64,000 nt of DNA from Eubacterium sp. An11 (GCF_002161065.1 NZ_NFLV01000007.1:1-64000), one strand, 5' to 3'; counted from the first letter of the stretch, positions 27,671 through 40,142 are shown. Made by a program: numbers and translations. The notes: generated by a model from the letters alone, not told the origin.

Positions 27671-28105
27671 TTGCTTACACGTAAAAAGATTATCTATATC
27701 ACGATAGCTGCTGTTATCTGTATTTTCATATTCAGTGTACTGATACAATTGATTCCTGCCGACAATGCATCCCTCACGCATCAACGTGAAAACGACACCC
27801 CTTCCCATTTCTTTGGCACATACCAGAGTAATTCTCTCGATGACGCACAATATATTGCTGTGATTCCTCCTTCCTCTGATGAAGGAAGATCCGGCAGGTT
27901 CCAGTGGTATAATATCAATAATGTGATATTACAGGAAGGTTTTTATCACATTTATAAAAATGATTACATGATCTTTTATATGGATGGACAAAAAAGCGCC
28001 GTCATCGTCGACAAAGACGGACATTATTTCCTCTCCGACGGATCTGCCCCACGGGAACTTAGAAAAATATCCGAAGAAGCAATTGTGTGCCGTCCGGTGA
28101 GATAA
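27671..28105 (+). CDS. Unknown membrane-anchored protein, paralogue B
   Basis: A 144-residue paralogue of the preceding product, with an N-terminal basic stretch and membrane segment (about residues 4-28) and the extracytoplasmic all-beta domain behind it (GTYQ, YIAVIPPS, FQWY, VILQEGFYHIYK, HYFLSDGS, KISEEAIVCR). No lipobox Cys is seen, so it is an uncleaved anchor or signal peptide. It starts with TTG five bases after the first gene stops, behind a GGGGGAG site. One cytosolic and one exported copy of the same domain is unusual. Confidence 0.72.
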   Translation: MLTRKKIIYITIAAVICIFIFSVLIQLIPADNASLTHQRENDTPSHFFGTYQSNSLDDAQYIAVIPPSSDEGRSGRFQWYNINNVILQEGFYHIYKNDYMIFYMDGQKSAVIVDKDGHYFLSDGSAPRELRKISEEAIVCRPVR

Positions 28106-28158
28106 TAGAAAACTGCCCGCAAAAGGGGCGTCCCTTTCACAAAGGCAGAAATTAGAAT

Positions 28159-28200
28159 TACCACTCCGCTGCTATTCCAAAGTCCCGGAGTGGTTTTTCT
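28159..28200 (+). terminator. Terminator of the paired FQWY-motif genes
   Basis: ACCACTCCG and CGGAGTGGT arms (~17-base loop) followed by TTTTTCT on the plus strand. It lies between two convergent genes, so the stem may also slow transcription coming from lacZ, though its minus-strand T-run is poor. Confidence 0.82.
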
Positions 28201-28219
28201 GTATCTTCACAATATTCTT

Positions 28220-31660
<3,441 letters not shown>

Positions 31661-31666
31661 TTAAGA

Positions 31667-32494
31667 CTATAATTCCCCTGCCATTATTTTGTCAAGAGCA
31701 ACTGCAACGCCGTCCTCCTCGTTGGACAGGGTGATGTGATCGGCGATCTGTTTTAGTTCGTCCACCGCATTTCCCATGGCGACGCCAAGGCCTGCGGTCT
31801 GGATCATCGGGATATCCATCTCATGGTCGCCGAAGGCGACAGTCTCATCAAGAGAAATGTGCAGGATATCGCAGACCTTTTTTAGCACAGAACCCTTGTC
31901 GATATCTCCCGGGAATATCTCCAGAAAGAAATCTGCGGATTTGGCCATGGAAATATCCGGCCAGATCCCACGGCGGATATTTTCTGCCATTTCGTCTTTG
32001 ATCTGGTTGATGAGCTCCGGTCTGGCATGAATGAGCAGCTTGCTGGGTCCGGTGTTTTCTCTGTCCCAACGGCCGGCCAGCTCTTCCACTTTCATGATCT
32101 GCGGATGATAACCGATAATTTCTATCTCTTTTTCAATTCGGTCATCCATGCCCGTCACATACCAGTCTCTGTCATGGAAAATCCACAGATTCAGATGATT
32201 CTTCCTGGCGCACTGCCGGAAGATCCCCTCCATGGATGCCGTGCTGAAATGTTCGGCGCTGATGCATGTATCGCCGTCCAGAATATAGGAACCGCCGTCA
32301 CATATTTTTATGCAGGATACTCCCAGTTCTTTTTCGATAGGTTCCACGCCTGCGGGCATTCTGGCAGAATTGAGCACGATGCGCGCTCCTTTAGAAGCGG
32401 CTCTGCGGACGGCTTCCGCCACCTCCGGCCGCAGGTTCTTTTCGTTGTCCAGCAGCGTCCCGTCGATGTCCAGACATATGAGTTTATATTTCAT
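31667..32494 (-). CDS. Cof-type HAD-superfamily phosphatase in the PTS/lacZ operon
   Basis: A 275-residue HAD hydrolase with DIDGTLLDNE (motif I), LNSARMP (motif II) and GDHEMDIPMIQTAGLGVAMGNA (motif IV), and a IIB cap. Its start overlaps the stop of the small membrane gene (ATGA) and it lies just before lacZ. In this setting it may remove phosphate from a PTS-imported sugar phosphate so that the GH2 enzyme can act; this is inference from position. Confidence 0.88.
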   Translation of the reverse strand: MKYKLICLDIDGTLLDNEKNLRPEVAEAVRRAASKGARIVLNSARMPAGVEPIEKELGVSCIKICDGGSYILDGDTCISAEHFSTASMEGIFRQCARKNHLNLWIFHDRDWYVTGMDDRIEKEIEIIGYHPQIMKVEELAGRWDRENTGPSKLLIHARPELINQIKDEMAENIRRGIWPDISMAKSADFFLEIFPGDIDKGSVLKKVCDILHISLDETVAFGDHEMDIPMIQTAGLGVAMGNAVDELKQIADHITLSNEEDGVAVALDKIMAGEL

Positions 32495-32781
32495 GATGTT
32501 AAATCTCCTTCCAATATCTGCAGCATCTTTTTAACATTTCTTCTGCCATTTTTCAACCCCAGATTGAAAATCAGGGCCGCTGCCACTGAGATGACGGTCA
32601 CGGCAACACCGAGAACGCCCAGGAGAGGAGTTTGTATGAGACCGGCGAAACCTGCGTAGGCCAGCGCCACACCCAATGTGGAAATCGCCATGGCGATCAT
32701 TTTCCACCGATTGATTTTTTTCAGAGCTTCTGTCTGCATTTTAGCTTCCGTTGTAAGATTTCTTTTTTCAAGAGCGTTCAT
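32491..32781 (-). CDS. Small two-helix membrane protein of the PTS operon
   Basis: A 96-residue protein with a charged N-terminus (1-27), two membrane helices (~28-48 and 52-73) and a basic tail NGRRNVKKMLQ. I do not recognise the family. GGAGGG precedes the ATG, and it overlaps the HAD gene by four bases, so it is a true operon member between the IID gene and the phosphatase. Function unknown. Confidence 0.75.
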   Translation of the reverse strand: MNALEKRNLTTEAKMQTEALKKINRWKMIAMAISTLGVALAYAGFAGLIQTPLLGVLGVAVTVISVAAALIFNLGLKNGRRNVKKMLQILEGDLTS

Positions 32782-32844
32782 GGTGTTCCCTCCGTTTTTC
32801 TATCCCTCAATATCAATGTTGCAGCTTTAATGATTTCATTTATT

Positions 32845-33681
32845 TTAGTAAGCCAGACCCGGATCGAAGAATCCTACCAGTACGCCCACAAAGGCGATGA
32901 CCACCAGAAGGAGCATGACCTTGATCGGAGACATCTGCTTTTTCGCCATCAGGAACCAGCAGAAGATGATAAATAATGTCGTGAGAAGTCCCGGAAATAC
33001 GGCATCCAGCTGATCCTGCAATACCACATAGGCTTCTCCGGTTTCCGCGCTGATCAGTTCCAGAGAAGTTTTTACGCTTACCCAGGTGGCGGATACCGCA
33101 CCGATAACGATGCCGCCCAAAGTAGTGATGGCGTCACGAAGCGCTTCGCCCTGGGCGCCGATCAGGAAATCAACAGCCTTTCCGCCCAGCTCATATCCTT
33201 TGAAATACATGAACTTCATACCGAAGTACGCGAACAGGTTCCACACGATAATGTAAAAAATGGCGCCCAGCGGAGAACCACCTGTGGACATACCCATGGC
33301 AATACCGAGAAGGATCGGGATCACCGTTCCCACAACCAGGGAATCGCCGATGCCGGCGATCGGGCCCATGAGACCGGCACGAAGCCCGTTGATGGTTTCC
33401 TCATCCACATCGTCCTGCCCGCTTGCTCTCGCTTCCTCCAGGCCGGCTGTGATTCCGACGATCACGGAACCCAGCTGTGGTTCTGTATTGAAGAAAGCAG
33501 TGTATGTATTCATGGCTTTTGCCTTGTCATCTTCATTGTCGTATAATTCTTCCACCAGCGGAAGCATGGCACACAGGTAGCCGAAGGTCTGCATATGTTC
33601 CTGAGAGAAACAGGTCAGATGGCCGTAGTACCAGTTATGAAAAGATTTGCTCAGCGCTTTTTTGGATAATTTCTTTTCCAT
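32845..33681 (-). CDS. PTS mannose-family IID component
   Basis: A 278-residue membrane component of a mannose-class PTS. Signature: the N-terminal 'KALSKSFHNWYYGHLTCFSQEHMQTFGYLCAMLP' block (key: NWE/YY..SQ..M...G), 'GLMGPIAGIGDSLVVGTVIPILLGI' (GPIAGIGDS), and C-terminal helices. With IIC it forms the channel. The start is placed at 33681, with AGGAGG 9 bases upstream; an ATG six codons earlier would overlap the end of IIC and the ribosome site. Confidence 0.94.
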   Translation of the reverse strand: MEKKLSKKALSKSFHNWYYGHLTCFSQEHMQTFGYLCAMLPLVEELYDNEDDKAKAMNTYTAFFNTEPQLGSVIVGITAGLEEARASGQDDVDEETINGLRAGLMGPIAGIGDSLVVGTVIPILLGIAMGMSTGGSPLGAIFYIIVWNLFAYFGMKFMYFKGYELGGKAVDFLIGAQGEALRDAITTLGGIVIGAVSATWVSVKTSLELISAETGEAYVVLQDQLDAVFPGLLTTLFIIFCWFLMAKKQMSPIKVMLLLVVIAFVGVLVGFFDPGLAY

Positions 33682-33682
33682 A

Positions 33683-34519
33683 TCATATTTCCTCCTCATC
33701 GTCGTCGTCAGCCCCGCCGCTGTTTTTCGTCAGAAGCAGCAGTTTCAGTTTATAGGTAATGATTGCGAACATTCCCGCAATGACCGTTGCGGAAACCAGA
33801 TTGATTCCCATGGATGCCGCCAGAACGACACCAAAAAGAAATGGAATGAAATCTGTCATCTTCTTCACGATCTGCTTTAACAGAATCGCAATACCTACGC
33901 AAGGAAGAAGGGAACCTACGGTGAACAGTGTTTTCATTGCCAGTCCGTCCATAGGAAGAGCGGTCTTGATCATCTCAACCACATCGGCTCCCAGTTTACA
34001 CATGATCACAGTCGGGATGAAAGAGCAGATCAGATGGGAAATCCACGGAAGTCCCATGTCCACCAGATACAATTTCTTGTACTGTCTCTTTTCCACCGCC
34101 TTCCAGCCGATATGCTGCCATACCAGGTTGATGGTGGCTGTTCCGTAAAATAATACGGTTCCCAGCGTACCTACCATGGTACCGAACGAAGTGGCAAGAG
34201 CGGTTCCCTCTGATGTAGCTGCGTCCAGTCCATAACTGCTGAGCGCCGCCATGGCAAGGGGAATACCGATGTAGCTGACCGCTCTCACGTCAGCGGAAAC
34301 CGTTCCGCCCGGCGTTACCAGAGCGATGTATACCACCTGCATCGCGCATCCCACCAGAATTCCGGTGGTGATATCTCCGAGAATCAGACCACAGACCAGA
34401 CCTCCGACCAGTGGTCTTCCCAATGTATAGTTACCAATTGATGAACCTCCCATACCAGGCATACTGGACAGGCAGGCACATAATCCAAGTAATATCGCCT
34501 GTATCCAACTAATTTCCAT
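33683..34519 (-). CDS. PTS mannose/sorbose-family IIC component
   Basis: A 278-residue polytopic membrane protein of the EII-Sor family. 'LGRPLVGGLVCGLILGDITTGILVGCAMQVVYIAL' (key: GRPLV.G...G...GD...G...G...Q..Y) and 'VTPGGTVSADVRAVSYIGIPLA' are diagnostic. It has an acidic C-terminal tail (DDDDEEE). It lies 14 bases after IIB and is directly followed by IID. Specificity cannot be read from sequence. Confidence 0.94.
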   Translation of the reverse strand: MEISWIQAILLGLCACLSSMPGMGGSSIGNYTLGRPLVGGLVCGLILGDITTGILVGCAMQVVYIALVTPGGTVSADVRAVSYIGIPLAMAALSSYGLDAATSEGTALATSFGTMVGTLGTVLFYGTATINLVWQHIGWKAVEKRQYKKLYLVDMGLPWISHLICSFIPTVIMCKLGADVVEMIKTALPMDGLAMKTLFTVGSLLPCVGIAILLKQIVKKMTDFIPFLFGVVLAASMGINLVSATVIAGMFAIITYKLKLLLLTKNSGGADDDDEEEI

Positions 34520-34533
34520 GACCGTGTACCTCC

Positions 34534-35028
34534 CTAGTTAAATCCAAATTGTCCGCGGAATTTTTTCCAGTTTCCGATTGCCTCCTCTTTAAGAAGCGCA
34601 AACTCCACTTCGTATCCGGCATTCATGATATCTTCCAGCGCCTGGGCTTCTTCCTGGGTGATGGACTGATTATTTCCCAGTTTCGTCGCTCCCGGCCTGT
34701 CGTTGCACGGTCCTATGATCACCGTATGGATACCCGGCTGGAATCCCTGGTCCACCAGGATTTTTTTCATATCCACCGGATTTTTCGTGATCAGGAAATA
34801 ATTATCTTTGCTTTTTATGACCTTGTCTGATTTCGCTTTGAAATCTTCTAGAGACCACACAAAGGTTTTCTTTCCGCTGGCACTCTTGTAAGCGGCTTTC
34901 AGCACCGGATTTTTTGCCGCGGTATCGTTGACTGCGATCAGTCCGTCGCAAGGGTACTCCAGCGCCCATCTTGTACAAGTCTGTCCATGGATCATACGGT
35001 CGTCCACACGAATAAATGATACTGCCAT
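34534..35028 (-). CDS. PTS mannose/sorbose-family IIB component
   Basis: A 164-residue cytosolic phosphotransfer protein. The phospho-accepting histidine is in RVDDRMIHGQTCTRW (His14), the family signature RxDxRxIHGQ. It accepts phosphate from the separate IIA and passes it to the sugar bound by IIC/IID. Typical length. Confidence 0.95.
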   Translation of the reverse strand: MAVSFIRVDDRMIHGQTCTRWALEYPCDGLIAVNDTAAKNPVLKAAYKSASGKKTFVWSLEDFKAKSDKVIKSKDNYFLITKNPVDMKKILVDQGFQPGIHTVIIGPCNDRPGATKLGNNQSITQEEAQALEDIMNAGYEVEFALLKEEAIGNWKKFRGQFGFN

Positions 35029-35062
35029 TTCTTTTTCCTCCTTGAATCCTCTCTTCTTTGTA

Positions 35063-35491
35063 TTAAATCTCTTCTTCCGGTTCTTCTCCGGAAATCTGAA
35101 AACGTCTGATGGCGTCCTTTGCCTCTGGAAGCAGTGACTGGATAAGCTCCTCTGTGTCCGTGTCGTCCTTCATCACAACGGCACTGAGAACCAGCGGCAG
35201 ATTCATTCCTCCGCACATCACCGTCCGGTCAAGAAGTCCCATTTCCGCCACCACATTGGCCGCAGTGGTCAGCGGGGAACCGCCCACCAGATCGGCAAAC
35301 AGCAGGATCTCATCATCACTGCCTGTCACCGAAAGGCATTTCTTTACTTCTTCCGCAAATGCATCGGCGCCCATTCCATTTTTCAGTCCCACGGAGAGAA
35401 TGTCATCTCTGTTCTCTCCCGCGAACATTGTGAGGGCTGTGTGCATGCCGTGGGCCAGCTCGCCATGGCTGACCAGAAATACATATTTCAT
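35063..35491 (-). CDS. PTS mannose-family IIA component
   Basis: A 142-residue IIA domain protein with the active His9 in FLVSHGELAHGM and the loop FADLVGGSPLTTAANV (key: D..GGSP.N/T.A). It takes phosphate from HPr. It is the first gene of the PTS-lacZ unit, about 45 bases after a strong terminator-like hairpin that may regulate read-through. Confidence 0.95.
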   Translation of the reverse strand: MKYVFLVSHGELAHGMHTALTMFAGENRDDILSVGLKNGMGADAFAEEVKKCLSVTGSDDEILLFADLVGGSPLTTAANVVAEMGLLDRTVMCGGMNLPLVLSAVVMKDDTDTEELIQSLLPEAKDAIRRFQISGEEPEEEI

Positions 35492-35535
35492 AGCTTTTCA
35501 CCCTTTCTCTTTCCTGTAGCTTTGATAAAAGTATA

Positions 35536-35571
35536 TAAAAAAAAGACGCCTGTTTCATCTCACAAGCGTCA
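35536..35571 (-). terminator. Terminator or attenuator between the sensor genes and the PTS genes
   Basis: Minus strand: GACGCTTGT and ACAGGCGTC arms with an 8-base loop, followed by nine T. It lies about 100 bases after the second binding-protein gene and 45 bases before the IIA start. No convincing sigma-A promoter lies between it and IIA, so read-through control is plausible. Confidence 0.8.
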
Positions 35572-35582
35572 TGGATATTATG

Positions 35583-35616
35583 TTACATTTGTCAGAAATC
35601 CTTATGAAAAATGTAA
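35583..35616. promoter_or_regulatory. Inverted repeat, candidate operator for the PTS-lacZ unit
   Basis: TTACATTT ... AAATGTAA, 8-bp perfect arms separated by 18 bases in an AT-rich gap upstream of the terminator-like hairpin. It is a candidate site for the LuxR-type regulator encoded nearby, but this is positional inference only. Confidence 0.45.
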
Positions 35617-35670
35617 TTTTTATTGTATTTTCTTACAACAAGTTTTTATACTTAGCATCTTTTTATGCAT

Positions 35671-37020
35671 TTATCCGTCATTTTGCTCTTCCAGAAAGCG
35701 GTTGATCTCTCTGTTCCAGATAATCAGCTCCATATTGATGTTGCCATCTCCCTCTATGATAGCATTGACAGCCTGGCTGACCCGTTCTTCCGCTTCCTGA
35801 TACCCCGGAAAGCGGATGGAGACCAGAGATTTCTCCACCACCTTGCTCAAAATGGAGAGATTCAGACTTTCCTCACTGCCGGAATCCTCAATGAGACTCT
35901 GGAGGGTCTGTTCCGATTCCGTCACGGAACGGAGCACCGATACCCCTTCCGAATAATCAAAGATCTCCGCCTGTATCTCCGGCTCACTGGTGAGGATCTT
36001 CATGAAATCCCAGGCCCACGCCTCATGAGTGGTCTTCTTGTTCATACCGATGAGCAGCGTATCCAGGGTGGAAATATTGTCCCCCTGGCTGCCCGATGGC
36101 ATAGGGATACAGCCCCACTGAAAACCAGAATATTTCTTCACGCTCAGCGGATACGGCTGATAGGCGCGGAATTCCGAAAAAGACATGGGCTGAAACGCCA
36201 CATTTCCCAGATCAAAATCTCTCTCTGAGACATCATATCCGTCAGACAGCCCGCCCAGCTTTTCTATGAAATCAATCGCGGCCTCCACGCCCGGTTCCGT
36301 CAGATGACATTCGGTCCCTTTCTGATCAAACAACCGGATGCCGTTGGATTCCAGCGCCTCTGCCCAGGTATATCCGATTTCTCCAAACTGGTCTGTCAGC
36401 CCGTCTCCGTCTGTATCTTTGGTGACCGCCCGACAGATGTCATAGAACTCTTCCCATGTCCAGTCGTTGTCCGGCATGGGGATCCCCTCATTATCCAGTA
36501 TCGTCTTGTTGACAAACATCAGCTTCGGCGCACATTCAAAAGGAAGGGCGTACTGTTTTCCACTGTAGGAACCACAGGCCAGAGCGGAAGAATAAAAGGC
36601 ATCCCGGTCAAAATCCTCGTCTCCGTCCATCAGCGACGTCAGATCCCTAAGTGCCCCGGCATCCACAAAACTGCTGAAATCATCTCCCAGAACAAAGAAT
36701 ACATCCGGCGCATTTTCTGACATCAGTTCTTCTGCCAGCCACTCAGAATAGTCCTCCTTCAGAATGCCGCTGGTATAATCCACTGTCACGCCAGGATGCT
36801 CTTTCTCAAAGACATCAATGGCGTCATCCACGATCCGGTAAGAATATCCGTTCTGCACGTTCCAGTAGCTGTCCGAAAACACACCGATGGTCAGAGTATT
36901 CCGGTCCGCCGCATCCATTGAGCGGTCGATCCCGTTCCACAGGATCCACACTCCCAGACAGATCAGACCACAGAGAACACCCAGAATCAGATTCTTCCTG
37001 CGTTTTATTTTCTCTTTCAC
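35671..37020 (-). CDS. Extracellular solute-binding protein (sugar-binding family 1), membrane-anchored
   Basis: A 449-residue binding protein. A basic N-terminus and one hydrophobic helix (~10-28) without a lipobox suggest an uncleaved anchor. The body has family-1 features (TIGVFSDSYWN, VFEKEHPGVTVDY, NAPDVFFVLGDD, ALPFECAPKLMFVNKTILDNEGI, WTWEEFYDICRAV). The start is GTG, 7 bases after GGAGG, overlapping the response regulator stop (GTGA). No ABC permease or ATPase is nearby, so a sensory role with the adjacent kinase is inferred. Confidence 0.87.
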   Translation of the reverse strand: MKEKIKRRKNLILGVLCGLICLGVWILWNGIDRSMDAADRNTLTIGVFSDSYWNVQNGYSYRIVDDAIDVFEKEHPGVTVDYTSGILKEDYSEWLAEELMSENAPDVFFVLGDDFSSFVDAGALRDLTSLMDGDEDFDRDAFYSSALACGSYSGKQYALPFECAPKLMFVNKTILDNEGIPMPDNDWTWEEFYDICRAVTKDTDGDGLTDQFGEIGYTWAEALESNGIRLFDQKGTECHLTEPGVEAAIDFIEKLGGLSDGYDVSERDFDLGNVAFQPMSFSEFRAYQPYPLSVKKYSGFQWGCIPMPSGSQGDNISTLDTLLIGMNKKTTHEAWAWDFMKILTSEPEIQAEIFDYSEGVSVLRSVTESEQTLQSLIEDSGSEESLNLSILSKVVEKSLVSIRFPGYQEAEERVSQAVNAIIEGDGNINMELIIWNREINRFLEEQNDG

Positions 37021-37694
37021 ATTTTATCCTCCATGTCCCGATTGACCGCCCCTGTCTGCACCGCCCAGATAGCCAGCTGAGTACGGTCCCGCAGATCAAG
37101 CTTGCTTAAGATGGCACTCAGACTGTTGCGCACACTGCCGTCAGACAAGCCCAGTTTCCCGGCGATTTCCTTGTTGGACATCCCACGGCCCACCAGCGCG
37201 ATGATGTGCCATTCTGTCGGCTTTAAATCCGCCGTCTGTTTTTCATCCACCTGAATGGCCAGATTGGTCTGAGCCATCCTGGAAAACAGACGCAGCACCT
37301 TGGAGGCGATATCTTCGTTGATCATAGCGGTACCATGATACACTTTCCGGATGGCTTCCGCCAGCTCCTTGGTGGAGATTCCCTTCAGCAGATAGCCGCT
37401 GGCCCCGTATTTGAGGGCATTGAAAACGTACTCATCATCATCGAAGGTAGTCAGGATGATGATGCGGATATTCGGATAATTTTCCTTGATGATCTGCGTG
37501 CAGACAACCCCATCCATCTCCGGCATCCGGATATCCATCAAAATCACATCGGGTTTCTCTTTCCGCACAGCGCGGATGACTTCGGTTCCATTTTCCACCG
37601 CTCCAATCACCTCAAGATCCTGTTCCATTCCCAGAATAATCTGAAGGCTCTGTCTCATGAGCTCCTGGTCATCGGCAATCAGTACTTTAATCAT
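37017..37694 (-). CDS. NarL/LuxR-type response regulator
   Basis: A 225-residue two-component regulator. The receiver has D8/D9 and phospho-acceptor D54 (VILMDIRMPEMDG), the switch Thr (ILTTFDDDEYVF) and the KGIS lysine. The C-terminal helix-turn-helix (~155-215) has GMSNKEIAGKLGLSDGSVRNSLSAILSKL. It starts 3 bases after the kinase gene ends and overlaps the binding-protein gene by 4 bases. It likely controls the downstream PTS-lacZ genes. Confidence 0.94.
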   Translation of the reverse strand: MIKVLIADDQELMRQSLQIILGMEQDLEVIGAVENGTEVIRAVRKEKPDVILMDIRMPEMDGVVCTQIIKENYPNIRIIILTTFDDDEYVFNALKYGASGYLLKGISTKELAEAIRKVYHGTAMINEDIASKVLRLFSRMAQTNLAIQVDEKQTADLKPTEWHIIALVGRGMSNKEIAGKLGLSDGSVRNSLSAILSKLDLRDRTQLAIWAVQTGAVNRDMEDKM

Positions 37695-37697
37695 TTT

Positions 37698-39068
37698 TTA
37701 TTTTCCTCCTCCTTTGATATCTTCCTCCCCGTTCTCTCCCCAGCGGATCGGAATATGCGCTTCCACAGTAAAGCCATTTTCTCCGTTATAGCGCAGTGTG
37801 CCCTGCAGTAGCTGCAGGCGTTCTTCCATGTGATGCAGGCCGAACCCTTTTTTTATGTCCGCACAGCCCTCTCCGTTATCCTGGATCCGGACAATGAGCG
37901 TGCCGTATTTCCGGCTGATATCAATCTGAATGGCCGTGGCATGCCCGTGCCGTATGGCATTGGTAATGCTCTCCTGTACGATCCGGTAGATGATCTCCTC
38001 CTCATCGTTGTTAAACCCATTCAGGGAAGTGCTGCAGTGGTAGTCAATGTCAATGTGAGCCACCGTCCGCATATCCTCCACAACGGTGGATATGGCCTTT
38101 TCCAGATCATATTTTTCCAGCGCGTCCGGCCGCAGTGCCTTCACAGAGCGGCGCACATCGGTGATACCCTGCCTGGCCACCTCCGTGATCACCTTCAGCT
38201 GCTTTTTAGCCATATCCGGCGCCACATCCATCAGCGCGATGCTGGCTTCCGTACCGGTGATGATGCCGGTGAGCGCATGCCCCAGGGTATCGTGGATCTC
38301 CCTGGCCAGACGGTTTCTCTCTCTGGTCGCCACCATCTGCTCCTTTTCCTCCGCGTACTGCTCCAGCTGTACATTGGCCTTTTGCAGTTCACTGTTGGCC
38401 TCGTTTAACTGCCGGTTCAGGGAGAGGATCCTCTCTTTCTCGTCAAACTGCGCCCACAAAAGCGATATCATATATACCAGAAAAATAAATGTATTGAGTG
38501 CGTTCAGCGCATTCTGCATTCCCGACATCAGCGCCCGGGCGTCGCTCTGATAATAATCCAGATAGACGGACAGCGGAATCACATCAAAATACACGGACAT
38601 GAACTCATAATTGATAAACAGATAAAATAGCGAGATCACCACCGCCACCGAGAACTTGATCCGGGATTTCGGGAAATATTTCATGGTATCCGCCAGCACC
38701 AGCAGAATCACTCCCATGTAGCTGAAGCCCAGCAGATAGCTCACCAGAAACCCCAGCAGAATCTCTATGCACACCTTCACCAGCAGCGCCGCTGCTGTCT
38801 CGCTCTGTATGTACATCACCAGCAGACAGGCTCCGTAAAGTCCCGCTGCCATGACTATGATCTTCCATCCCTCCCAGGTAAATCCGTGGGCCGCCCTCAT
38901 AAACTCCATGGCGGTTCCTGCCTGGGCATACCCGTGCAGACTGGCTGCCATAATGCCCGCCAGAAACAAAATAATCAGCAGATTTACATTTTTCATAACA
39001 ATCAGAACATAATCTGATATCTGTCGTTTTGCCACCGCGCCTTCCTCCTTCGTGCCGGCATTCTTCAT
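37698..39068 (-). CDS. Membrane sensor histidine kinase (HisKA_3 / NarX-like)
   Basis: A 456-residue kinase with about six membrane helices in the first ~205 residues, a coiled coil (~210-250), the phospho-accepting His259 in RNRLAREIHDTLGHALTG, and an ATPase domain with the N box (ESITNAIRHGHAT) and GEGCADIKKGFGLHHMEER. Extracellular loops are short, so stimulus is probably received through an interacting binding protein or within the membrane. AAGGAG precedes the ATG. Two binding-protein genes flank the kinase/regulator pair. Confidence 0.93.
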   Translation of the reverse strand: MKNAGTKEEGAVAKRQISDYVLIVMKNVNLLIILFLAGIMAASLHGYAQAGTAMEFMRAAHGFTWEGWKIIVMAAGLYGACLLVMYIQSETAAALLVKVCIEILLGFLVSYLLGFSYMGVILLVLADTMKYFPKSRIKFSVAVVISLFYLFINYEFMSVYFDVIPLSVYLDYYQSDARALMSGMQNALNALNTFIFLVYMISLLWAQFDEKERILSLNRQLNEANSELQKANVQLEQYAEEKEQMVATRERNRLAREIHDTLGHALTGIITGTEASIALMDVAPDMAKKQLKVITEVARQGITDVRRSVKALRPDALEKYDLEKAISTVVEDMRTVAHIDIDYHCSTSLNGFNNDEEEIIYRIVQESITNAIRHGHATAIQIDISRKYGTLIVRIQDNGEGCADIKKGFGLHHMEERLQLLQGTLRYNGENGFTVEAHIPIRWGENGEEDIKGGGK

Positions 39069-39158
39069 TTTGCTCCTTCTTCGGTTCCTACTGAGCGGAT
39101 TTTCACCGGTCTTCGCTATCTGCCGCCGCCGGCATGTATCACCTCCGGTGCCTGCCGT

Positions 39159-40142
39159 CTATTGCCAGCGATCCGTTCCGAATGCTTCCACATTCTCTCC
39201 GTCAATCAGTTTCACCGGAACCAGCGTCATCTTCTCCACACTGTCTCCGTCCAGAAGACGGTAAATGGCGTCCGCCGCCTTGCCGCCGATCTGAGAAGGA
39301 AACTGCACTGCCGTGGCCTCCATCATCCCCTCGTGGATCAGCGCTTTTGCGTCCGGGGAGCCGTCCACACCGTACACATCCACCGTATCCAGCATATCTT
39401 TTTCTTCCAGGGCTGCAATGACGCCCACCGCTGCCAGATCATTGAGGCAAAAGACCGTGTCAAAATCTGTTCCCCCGGCGATGGCTTCCTGCATGCCAGG
39501 CATGGCAATCTCTGTCTGTCCTTCACACTCAATGGTTTTTACGATCTCAATACCCGGCTGTCCCTCCACCGTATCCAGGAATCCCTGTACCCGGTCTCTG
39601 CCCGACTGTGCCACCTGATGGGTCATGACAACCACCCGGGCCTTTTTATGCTGCTTAAGAAAATAACTGCCCACCATGGCCCCCGCGCCATAATTATCCG
39701 ATGTGATGGTACAGTCCACCACCTCCCGATCTGCCACTCCGGTATCCAGCACCACAATGCGGACTCCCTGCTCTTTTGCTTTTCGAAGGACATCCACGAT
39801 TTTTTCTGAATCCACCGGAGTCACCACCAGCACATCAATCCCCATGGAAAGCATCTCCTCAATCTGCGTGATCTGCCGTTCCGCATTGAGGGCCGGATCT
39901 CTCATGACCATCCGGTCCCCTTCCGCCTCGATCCTCGCATTGATCTCTTCGCTCATGATCTTATAGAACGCGTTATTCATGGTCATATAACTGAGTCCGA
40001 TCAGACGGGCATTTTCCTTCTGGGTCACAGAATAATCTTTACCGGAAATATGTATGGATACCACTGTCCCCACCACAGCCAGATTGACCAGGGCCAGAAA
40101 TACCCAGAAGAGTTTTCGGTACTTTTCTTTTATTTTCCGCAT
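39159..40142 (-). CDS. Periplasmic-binding-protein-like sugar sensor (RbsB/LacI-type fold), membrane-anchored
   Basis: A 327-residue type I binding protein. An N-terminal hydrophobic helix (~10-30) is followed by the ribose/galactose-binding fold: IGLSYMTMNNAFYKIMSEEI, DVLVVTPVDSEKIVDVLRKAKEQGVRIVVLDTG (key: TPVDS, VVLDT), SDNYGAGAMVGSYF, FCLNDLAAVGVIAAL and VYGVDGSPDA. There is no lipobox. It is the first gene of the sensor operon, behind a strong promoter and 90 bases before the kinase, and probably presents a sugar to the kinase. Confidence 0.88.
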   Translation of the reverse strand: MRKIKEKYRKLFWVFLALVNLAVVGTVVSIHISGKDYSVTQKENARLIGLSYMTMNNAFYKIMSEEINARIEAEGDRMVMRDPALNAERQITQIEEMLSMGIDVLVVTPVDSEKIVDVLRKAKEQGVRIVVLDTGVADREVVDCTITSDNYGAGAMVGSYFLKQHKKARVVVMTHQVAQSGRDRVQGFLDTVEGQPGIEIVKTIECEGQTEIAMPGMQEAIAGGTDFDTVFCLNDLAAVGVIAALEEKDMLDTVDVYGVDGSPDAKALIHEGMMEATAVQFPSQIGGKAADAIYRLLDGDSVEKMTLVPVKLIDGENVEAFGTDRWQ

